In this document: piece by piece, positions 1-4,064 of the stretch
How the letters are laid out: each line of letters starts with the position of its first letter
Position numbering within the stretch: position 1 is the stretch's first letter
DNA from: Dehalococcoidales bacterium
GTDB taxonomy: Bacteria > Chloroflexota > Dehalococcoidia > Dehalococcoidales > UBA3254
Length of the DNA stretch: 8,623 nucleotides
Assembly: GCA_028718465.1 (NCBI GenBank)
Contig: JAQULX010000036.1
Span: 4,463 to 13,085, forward strand
Direction: 5' to 3'
Program-made: the position numbers and the translations under genes
Notes under the pieces: model-generated
Seen by the model: the letters and a program-made list of their open reading frames with translations, nothing else
Told to the model about the DNA's origin: nothing
Databases searched by the model: none

Positions 1-103
1 CGCCCTTCTTGCCGCCCTCCCGCCCTATCCGGACGAAAAATGAATGGTCATGGTTAAGTGAAGTCTGTAAACCGCCGAGCCTGCCGCAGTCAGCCTTATT
101 CAT
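1..103 (-). CDS. KGG-motif small protein, 5' part only (runs off left edge)
   Basis: An ATG at 103 overlaps the stop of the preceding leftward gene (ATGAATAA) and opens a frame that continues through the window edge, giving 34 visible residues. They contain two GRxGG motifs, GRLGG (residues 7-11) and GREGG (27-31), followed by KKG, with SFFVRIGREGGKKG resembling the repeat of KGG/YciG-type small proteins, which are common in phages and as stress-induced proteins of unknown biochemical role. The nearest ribosome site, GGAGG at 118-122, is 14 nt away, which is long, so translation may instead depend on coupling to the upstream gene. The C-terminal end is not in the window. The family call rests on the spaced GRxGG pattern only. 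Confidence 0.5.
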   Translation of the reverse strand, partial: MNKADCGRLGGLQTSLNHDHSFFVRIGREGGKKG

Positions 104-683
104 GGTTCTTTTGCCAACCTCCGGCTTTGATCCATTCGATTAACTCATCCTCCACCTTGGGGAAAGAGCGCAGGGCGCCTTTGTAGATCGCCGGGCAGGC
201 GATTTTATCGCCTTTGATACCGGTGATGATGGTCTCCTGGTACTGGGGGAAATTGTTGAGGATATCCCTCAACATATCGACGGCAGGCAACTGTTCGGGA
301 TGATACAGGCAAAGCTTATACCAGGTATGGGACATGCCGGGGAAATAGTGGGCAATCATCTGCGGGCAGCTAAGACGTTTGTTATTTTGAAATTCTACAA
401 TTTTTTGAAGCCAGCTTGGCAAAGGTTTTAGTATTTTTAATTTACCCCGTCTTCTTGTGGTTTTATGTATGTATGTTGGTTTTTTACTACATTCTTTAAG
501 CGTATCCAGAACGCCATCAAAGTAACTACCGGCGACAGTAGTAATGAAAGCTGTATCGATCTCTTCCTCATCTTTGAATGACCGTTCCAGGTATTGCTTG
601 GTCCGCTCCATCGCTATTTTTTCGTTCTTGTTATCCTCGCATCCAACTTCTTCGCATACTGTAACAATTTCTTCCCGGGTCAT
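96..683 (-). CDS. Unrecognised protein of the leftward early operon
   Basis: This 195-residue protein starts at an ATG with an upstream AAAGGAGG about 10 nt away, so the start is well supported. I do not recognise a family. The N-terminal 60 residues are acidic and helical. A basic patch (HKTTRRRGKLKILK, about residues 73-86) is followed by a denser region with SCPQMIAHYFPGMSHTWYKL (105-124), and the protein ends in a tryptophan-rich IEWIKAGGW. There is no signal peptide or membrane segment. It lies downstream of the Cro-like gene and of an unknown 166-residue protein in the same direction, which suggests an early function such as replication control or host modulation, but the sequence does not say which. 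The following KGG-type gene overlaps its stop codon. Confidence 0.75.
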   Translation of the reverse strand: MTREEIVTVCEEVGCEDNKNEKIAMERTKQYLERSFKDEEEIDTAFITTVAGSYFDGVLDTLKECSKKPTYIHKTTRRRGKLKILKPLPSWLQKIVEFQNNKRLSCPQMIAHYFPGMSHTWYKLCLYHPEQLPAVDMLRDILNNFPQYQETIITGIKGDKIACPAIYKGALRSFPKVEDELIEWIKAGGWQKNHE

Positions 684-720
684 GTTGTTTTTACCTCCTT
701 TATCTTTCGCTATAATTACC

Positions 721-825
721 TTAATTTATGAGAAGGGGGTGACGCTCGTTGCCTGAAATATTGGTTTTAATACTCTTGACGACGATATCTGAATGTATAG
801 CTCGAAATAATATTCGCTTATCCAA
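721..825 (-). CDS. Possible 34-residue protein, TTG start
   Basis: A TTG at 825-823 lies 8 nt after a GGAGG (834-838) and opens a 35-codon frame ending in TAA, encoding LDKRILFRAIHSDIV and 19 further residues. It fills most of the 212-base gap between two co-directional genes, and the ribosome-site spacing is ideal. I recognise no family. The peptide is moderately basic with one hydrophobic stretch. An ATG within the same site gives only a three-codon frame and is unlikely to be used. A 28-codon frame lies on the opposite strand (749-832, TTG start after AGGGGG, hydrophobic ILVLILL core). The leftward one is preferred because it agrees with the operon. Without comparative data either could be chance. 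Confidence 0.35.
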   Translation of the reverse strand: MDKRILFRAIHSDIVVKSIKTNISGNERHPLLIN

Positions 826-895
826 TCATTGAACCTCCAAAGAGTTCTATCTTGAAAATACCCACTAGCTCGGTAAACGTTTCAGTGTCCAATTT

Positions 896-1396
896 CTAAT
901 CTGCCAATGTCTCAAGATGGGCGAGAAGGTATTTACCGAAAGCTATCCGTGCATCATGCCGTTCTTTTTTTAATTTCTCTATCTCTTCCCGGACTATCTG
1001 CCGGATACGTTCCTCCTGGAGAACTGCCGGAGCAACTGCTTTGCCGTTTCTAAACATCAACAAGGAATTTATCAGACTATCCACCAGATTGTAGATGTCG
1101 GCGGCTTCAGGTAGTATCGGATCTCCATTTTCGTTGGTCTCGATCGGGGTGTAATCAGCAACCTCCCAACCTTGATAGCCCGGATATTTAATAGCTATCA
1201 AGCGCCCGGCTTTATATAGCATGGCCCAGGACTGCCAGCCGGTATATAGTTCAATGTTTCTCTCTTCGATGAATTTCAATGGAATTGCATTGTTCTTGCC
1301 TTTTTCAATGCCTTCCTCTTTTAAGTAAGCCAGGAGGTCGTTAGCTATTGTTACCTTCTGCTTTTGTAGCATCTTCTGTTTTTCAGTTCTGGCCAT
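896..1396 (-). CDS. Unrecognised protein with C-terminal coiled coil
   Basis: This 166-residue protein starts at an ATG preceded by GGGAGA about 9 nt upstream. I do not recognise a family. The N-terminus is lysine-rich and helical (MARTEKQKMLQKQKVTIAND), followed by an aromatic middle region (LYTGWQSWAMLYKAGRLIAI, about 51-70, and YPGYQGWEV), then a predicted helical, charged segment (QEERIRQIVREEIEKLKKER, about 127-146) consistent with a short coiled coil or oligomerisation helix. There is no signal peptide or membrane segment. It is the second gene of the leftward operon, 164 bases downstream of the Cro-like gene and beyond a hairpin that may reduce read-through. Confidence 0.72.
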   Translation of the reverse strand: MARTEKQKMLQKQKVTIANDLLAYLKEEGIEKGKNNAIPLKFIEERNIELYTGWQSWAMLYKAGRLIAIKYPGYQGWEVADYTPIETNENGDPILPEAADIYNLVDSLINSLLMFRNGKAVAPAVLQEERIRQIVREEIEKLKKERHDARIAFGKYLLAHLETLAD

Positions 1397-1520
1397 ATCA
1401 GAATCTCTCCCAGGTTGTCTACACCTTTTGGATTAATCAGCAGGAGTCAACATACTTAGCCAAAAAGGCGATCCCACTTAATAGCTCTAAGCATTTCCCG
1501 CAATGAATAAGGTACAAATT

Positions 1521-1542
1521 AAAGGAGGTTTAAAACTCCTTT
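1521..1542 (-). terminator. Hairpin after the Cro-like gene, possible weak terminator
   Basis: AAAGGAG and CTCCTTT form a 7-bp perfect stem around an 8-base loop, just past the stop of the leftward Cro-like gene. On the minus strand it is followed by AATTTG, a poor U-tract. On the plus strand the stem runs into TTATT, which is somewhat better. It may act as a partial leftward terminator that attenuates expression of the downstream early genes, or simply fold over ribosome-site-like sequence. Confidence 0.4.
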
Positions 1543-1560
1543 TTATTCACTTTAGATAAA

Positions 1561-1839
1561 TCAGTTTGTTTTAGATTGAACTTTGGCTACTTTTTTCTTT
1601 CTTGCGATAATGTCTTTACCAATTTCCTCAAGCGCTAATTGAATCTGTATATGCAGTTCCGGGAATGCTATCCAGGCCATACTGACAAAGTCGAGGCTGA
1701 TATTCCTCTTACCTGTTTTATAAGCCGCCCAAGTCTGACGGGCAATACTGCCAAGATACTTATTGGTGAATTCCTCGTCTGATATCTTCCCTTGTATCTC
1801 CTCCAATTTTCTTGTGAGAGACGCTACAGCTTGTAACAT
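1561..1839 (-). CDS. Small HTH regulator, Cro/CII-like
   Basis: This 92-residue protein is the first gene leftward from the divergent control region, the usual place of a Cro- or CII-type regulator. Residues about 21-60 (SDEEFTNKYLGSIARQTWAAYKTGKR, written here in part) follow the pattern of an XRE-like helix-turn-helix: a helix, a turn, a helix with an AxxTWxxYKxGKRxIS signature, then a helix ending in FPEL. A basic tail (IIARKKKVAKVQSK) may add DNA contacts. The start is an ATG with AGGGGG 5 nt upstream, transcribed from the promoter at 1883-1911. It probably competes with the divergent repressor for operators in 1840-1963. The HTH call is by pattern, since the sequence is divergent from textbook Cro. 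Confidence 0.6.
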   Translation of the reverse strand: MLQAVASLTRKLEEIQGKISDEEFTNKYLGSIARQTWAAYKTGKRNISLDFVSMAWIAFPELHIQIQLALEEIGKDIIARKKKVAKVQSKTN

Positions 1840-1963
1840 TTCAACCCCCTATGGTATCCTTTAGCAAAGGTAGCTGGTATGTATAGTAGCATTTATCCCC
1901 CTATTTGTCAATAGCCAATGTTAAGTGGATTTACATTTACTAAGTAAAATTAGGAGTGCTACA
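1840..1963. promoter_or_regulatory. Divergent lysis/lysogeny control region
   Basis: This is the only divergent intergenic region in the window, between the Cro-like gene and the repressor. It holds a strong leftward promoter (1883-1911), two 13-bp inverted repeats built alike (5-bp arms, 3-bp spacer: CCTTT-AGC-AAAGG at 1858-1870 and TTTAC-TAA-GTAAA at 1936-1948), and a repeated CCCCCTAT (1845-1852 and 1897-1904). A rightward -10-like TATAGT at 1882-1887 overlaps the leftward -10 but has only a weak -35 (CTTTAG, 1859-1864). The inverted repeats are operator candidates by size and position only, and their arms do not share a consensus. Confidence 0.55.
1883..1911 (-). promoter_or_regulatory. 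Leftward early promoter (sigma-A type)
   Basis: On the minus strand a perfect -35 TTGACA (1906-1911) is separated by exactly 17 bp from TACTAT (1883-1888), one change from the TATAAT consensus. Transcription would start near 1876 and give a leader of about 35 bases before the Cro-like gene. It is the best promoter match I found in the window and fits the phage early leftward promoter. The TTGTCA read on the opposite strand overlaps its -35. Confidence 0.75.
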
Positions 1964-2593
1964 ATGATTCACACGATGGGAGTTAAAGAACTAGGACAAA
2001 TTATCAAAGCTGAAAGACAGCGCCAAAATCTTAAATTAGTCGAACTCCAAGATTTATCCGGGGTTAGCCGGCAGACTATTTCATCTATGGAAAAAGGCAA
2101 GAGGGGCCAAGAAGCGGGAGCAGATACGATAATACGAATAGCCAATGCTTTGAAGATATCGCCGACGCCTATGCTGGAAGCTCTTGGGGCAGAATATACA
2201 GAAATATCTTACAAAAATAAGTTGCCCATACCTGATAAATATCCAATCTACAAAGACTTTCCATTCCATGCTGGCTTACCCGTACGTCCTGTAGATTACT
2301 ATTATCGAACTTTTCCGGGAAAAGCCACAAAAAACATTGAAGGCTATATTGTTCACGGAACTTGTCTGGAGCCTGATATAAAAGAAAGTGATGTAATTAT
2401 CGTTGATCGTGATGGTGCCATTGATAATGGCGATATCGTGGCGTGCCGAATGGAAACCGGATTATGCCTTGGTAGGTTACGCAAGATATCTGATGAACTG
2501 TATTTAGAGACAAACGAAGGACGGGTGCCGCTAAAAGATTGTATTGTGGCAGCTCCAGTAATTGAAATAAACAGGCGGATTAAAAACAAGTAA
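1964..2593 (+). CDS. XRE-S24 (CI/LexA-like) repressor with altered catalytic dyad
   Basis: This is the probable main lysogeny repressor, 209 residues. The ATG at 1964 is chosen because AGGAG (1952-1956) sits 7 nt upstream; a GTG at 1925 would add 13 residues without a ribosome site. Residues about 8-65 form an XRE helix-turn-helix (LSGVSRQTISSMEKGKR). Residues about 95-205 follow the S24/LexA peptidase fold, including an Ala-Gly pair (A103-G104, HAGLP) where LexA-type proteins are cleaved and ESDVIIVD in the core. However the GDSM nucleophile motif reads GTCL (Cys134 in the Ser position), and the usual T-[LV]-K-R-L motif reads CLGRL (Gly170 in the Lys position). In this family Ser and Lys are both needed for RecA-stimulated self-cleavage, so the protein probably binds DNA and dimerises but does not self-cleave. 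Confidence 0.85.
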   Translation: MIHTMGVKELGQIIKAERQRQNLKLVELQDLSGVSRQTISSMEKGKRGQEAGADTIIRIANALKISPTPMLEALGAEYTEISYKNKLPIPDKYPIYKDFPFHAGLPVRPVDYYYRTFPGKATKNIEGYIVHGTCLEPDIKESDVIIVDRDGAIDNGDIVACRMETGLCLGRLRKISDELYLETNEGRVPLKDCIVAAPVIEINRRIKNK

Positions 2594-2614
2594 GAAACAT
2601 TTAAGATGCGTTGA

Positions 2615-2893
2615 ATGAAGAAAGAACCCATAAACGAACATAAGCTCAGCAAAAATGCACGGCGTAAAAGCCTCCGCTATGGCAAGAGGCCTGTCGCTAT
2701 ACAGCCTTATATTATTAGCGATAACCACCAAAAACCCAACGCAAATGGTTCTCAACTTCTGAATTTTATCTTATCCACGCTCAAACCGAATAATCCTAAG
2801 ATAGAAGAAGATCATAGTCTTGACGAATTGGAATATGAAAAGAGGCAATATCCATTGTACCCTGGAGGTTTTGAATCCGGCAAACACCGATAG
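2615..2893 (+). CDS. Small unrecognised basic protein
   Basis: This is a 92-residue frame 21 bases after the repressor stop, in the same direction. The N-terminal third is strongly basic (SKNARRKSLRYGKRP, residues 12-26) and the C-terminal third is acidic then aromatic and proline/glycine-rich (LDELEYEKRQYPLYPGGFE). There is no membrane segment or signal peptide, and I recognise no family. The ATG lacks a clear ribosome site, so the start is uncertain and translation could depend on coupling with the repressor. Two opposite-strand frames overlap it, but they run across operon boundaries and have no ribosome sites. I treat it as real because it fills the operon without a gap. Confidence 0.5.
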   Translation: MKKEPINEHKLSKNARRKSLRYGKRPVAIQPYIISDNHQKPNANGSQLLNFILSTLKPNNPKIEEDHSLDELEYEKRQYPLYPGGFESGKHR

Positions 2894-2908
2894 TAACGAA
2901 GCATTCTA

Positions 2909-3052
2909 GTGAAACCACTGTCAGCAGAAGAATTGAGAAATTTAACCAGCGCTTTGAAAACCTCTCCCTTACCAGGAAAGAGGGGCCTTAAGTCTCTTAA
3001 AGATTTTATCAGGGAAAACAAGATAAGAGTACCGAGGAAAAATATTCGTTAG
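2909..3052 (+). CDS. Small basic protein, 47 residues, GTG start
   Basis: A GTG at 2909 opens a 48-codon frame ending in TAG at 3050-3052. It begins MKPLSAEELRNLTSALKTSP (first residue read as Met) and ends in the basic segment IRENKIRVPRKNIR. It lies 15 bases after the previous stop and 15 bases before the next start, so it fits the tight packing of the operon. The ribosome site is weak. The SAEELRNLTSAL stretch looks like an amphipathic helix followed by a basic tail, plausible for a small nucleic-acid-binding protein, but I recognise no family. The alternative is untranslated spacer. Confidence 0.45.
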   Translation: MKPLSAEELRNLTSALKTSPLPGKRGLKSLKDFIRENKIRVPRKNIR

Positions 3053-3067
3053 AGCCGGAGAAATGCT

Positions 3068-3289
3068 GTGCAAATTGGACTAAACAAGAAGGAGTTATAC
3101 ACACTATCGTTGTTTGCCGCTTCCGAGGAGGATACAAAGAAGATCCTTTTCGGTGATACAGCTAAAAGGGTTATTGGTACTGAAGAATTGTATTATAAAG
3201 TGATTCCAAGGTTGATAGATAAGAATATTGAACTAATCGTAGCTAATAATCAGCGAATAGCCGAGCAATTAGAGGGTAGAATCAAATGA
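3068..3289 (+). CDS. Unrecognised 73-residue protein coupled to the second XRE regulator
   Basis: The GTG start at 3068 has GGAG (3057-3060) 7 nt upstream. The stop overlaps the start of the next gene by 4 bases (ATGA at 3286-3289), a classic translational coupling, so the two products are probably made together. The protein is helical throughout, with charged segments (SEEDTKKILFGDTAKRVIGT, residues 19-38) and a C-terminal helix (ELIVANNQRIAEQLEGRIK). It has no recognised domain, no membrane segment and no cysteines. The coupling to an XRE protein raises the options of a small partner protein or half of a regulator/antitoxin-type pair, which is inference from arrangement only. Confidence 0.6.
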   Translation: MQIGLNKKELYTLSLFAASEEDTKKILFGDTAKRVIGTEELYYKVIPRLIDKNIELIVANNQRIAEQLEGRIK

Positions 3290-3828
3290 CATTTGGCAGT
3301 AGAATAAAGCAACTGCGGAAGCAAAAAAGAATGTCTCAGTATGACCTGGAGGATGCTTCCGGGGTAAAGCGAACCACTATTAACTATTACGAGTCTAGCG
3401 GCCCCAAAACAAAGCCGGATAAAGAGAACTTGTTTCTAATTGCCCAAGCATTAGGAATTGACCCAAACGAGTTATACGCTCTTGCTGGCTATTCTCATGA
3501 AAAGGTTATCACGATCTCCCCCGATATGCTTGCTACTAAAGTTGGCCGGGTTCTAGATAATATGGTCCCGGTTTATGCGGATCTTAAAGAAACCGAGATT
3601 GTTGATTATATTTGCCTTTCTTTTGATGCCCCTATCCCCAGGAGTTGGAAAGCTTACCGGAATCCATCTTCTAACCAGACTATAATCGTGGATAGCTCGG
3701 TTAGAGACTACAAATTAAACGCTCTCGTTATTAGCGGCGATAATGCAGGCTTCACTATCCAATATGCCAAAGACTGCATCCCCGCTGTTCCTGGAATAGT
3801 AGTAGCTGCGATCAATAAATATATATAA
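3286..3828 (+). CDS. Second XRE regulator with degenerate, shortened S24-like end
   Basis: This is a 180-residue regulator. Residues 1-67 are a clear XRE helix-turn-helix (MSQYDLEDASGVKRTTINYYE at 16-36, core only) with the usual IAQALGIDPNELYALAGY end. From about residue 94 (VPVYADL) the order of motifs resembles an S24/LexA fold: ISGDNAGF (149-156) lines up with the GDSM motif with Asn153 in place of Ser, and IVVAAINKYI (171-180) with the later DIVVA strand. The protein stops there, before the strand that carries the catalytic lysine in this family. If the alignment is right it cannot self-cleave. Translation is coupled to the preceding gene (4-base overlap). It ends only 14 bases before the tRNA-like att sequence, so att recombination may have removed its original 3' end. 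Confidence 0.75.
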   Translation: MTFGSRIKQLRKQKRMSQYDLEDASGVKRTTINYYESSGPKTKPDKENLFLIAQALGIDPNELYALAGYSHEKVITISPDMLATKVGRVLDNMVPVYADLKETEIVDYICLSFDAPIPRSWKAYRNPSSNQTIIVDSSVRDYKLNALVISGDNAGFTIQYAKDCIPAVPGIVVAAINKYI

Positions 3829-3834
3829 AGGAGG
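3829..3834 (+). promoter_or_regulatory. Strong ribosome site before the att-spanning frame
   Basis: AAGGAGG directly follows the TAA of the XRE gene (AGGAGG at 3829-3834), with 5 bases before a TTG at 3840. It is among the best ribosome sites in the window, yet the frame it serves goes through the tRNA-like att sequence. It is the only good ribosome site near the integrase. Confidence 0.6.
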
Positions 3835-3839
3835 AAAGA

Positions 3840-4064
3840 TTGGATAGCGTTGCTAACCATTTGGTAAGCGTAACTTTTAATCAGGTGGTCCTGGGTTCGA
3901 GTCCCAGACGGCTCACTTCGAAGCTAATTCGCGCTAACCAGTCAAAAAAATATGGTCCTAGACAACTTGATTCGCCCAAACGGTCAGGCGCGGTTAGGCT
4001 CAACCACAGACCACTTGATTCAATCCGGTACGCTCAGATATGTGTTGAAATGCTTGTTGCGTGA
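3840..4064 (+). CDS. TTG-started frame crossing the att site; possibly the true 5' end of the integrase
   Basis: A TTG 5 nt after AGGAGG opens 74 codons that read through the tRNA-like sequence (visible as NQVVLGSSPRRLTS, the usual translation of a tRNA 3' half) and end inside the integrase gene in another frame. Alone it is a poor protein candidate. At the A7 run 3944-3950, the loss of one A would join this frame to the integrase frame (TCA-AAA-AAT-ATG), giving a protein about 37 residues longer with a proper ribosome site. The options are a homopolymer error in the sequence, slippage on the A-run, or a short att-spanning leader peptide. The start signal is seen directly, and the link to the integrase is inference. 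Confidence 0.35.
   Translation: MDSVANHLVSVTFNQVVLGSSPRRLTSKLIRANQSKKYGPRQLDSPKRSGAVRLNHRPLDSIRYAQICVEMLVA
3843..3915 (+). pseudogene. tRNA-Lys(UUU)-like relic: intact 3' half, decayed 5' half
   Basis: The 73 bases have tRNA dimensions. The 3' half is perfect: anticodon loop CTTTTAA with anticodon TTT at 3876-3878, 3' anticodon strand TCAGG, variable loop TGGTC, T-arm CTGGG-TTCGAGT-CCCAG (3891-3907), acceptor strand ACGGCTC and discriminator A (3915). The 5' half keeps a D-arm look (GCT at 3852-3854, TTGGTA, AGC at 3867-3869), but its acceptor strand GATAGCG pairs at only two of seven positions and the 5' anticodon strand CGTAA at three of five. It cannot fold as a working tRNA and has no encoded CCA. 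Such half-tRNAs are the usual att cores of tyrosine-integrase elements. Confidence 0.8.
3873..3915 (+). other. Attachment-site core (probable attP) matching the 3' half of a host tRNA-Lys gene
   Basis: The region from the anticodon loop to the discriminator base is what a phage carries to restore the host tRNA on integration. An integrase gene begins 37 bases downstream. The exact crossover is not visible; the anticodon loop and the T-arm are usual places. GCTAACCA occurs on both sides of the core (3852-3859 and 3933-3940), and a 14-bp near-perfect direct repeat lies to the right (3960 and 4008). Phage-type genes lie on both sides, so attP is favoured over attL or attR. Confidence 0.7.
3944..3950 (+). 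repeat. Run of seven A's at the frame junction before the integrase
   Basis: A7 lies between the att-spanning frame and the integrase ATG. The integrase frame is +1 relative to the upstream frame, so removal of one A joins them. Runs of this length are prone to sequencing error, replication slippage and transcriptional slippage. Confidence 0.5.

Noticed and set aside
544..756. Rightward frame of 70 codons ending YEKGVTLVA
   Set aside because: Most of it lies antisense to a gene with a good start, and it has no ribosome site. Only the short hydrophobic frame just downstream was kept as a weak possibility.
1400..1470. A leftward promoter beginning with TTGACT (about 1445-1450) before the 166-residue gene
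   Set aside because: No -10 element lies at 16-18 bp; the nearest TGTAGA is about 21 bp away.
2353..3021. Open frames on the minus strand beneath the repressor operon (2353-2652, 2531-2755, 2812-3021)
   Set aside because: They overlap better-supported rightward genes, cross gene boundaries, lack ribosome sites, and their translations are Phe/Ser/Cys-rich in the manner of antisense shadows.
3843..3915. A functional tRNA-Lys gene
   Set aside because: The 5' acceptor strand pairs at only two of seven positions and the anticodon stem is broken, so it cannot fold into a working tRNA.
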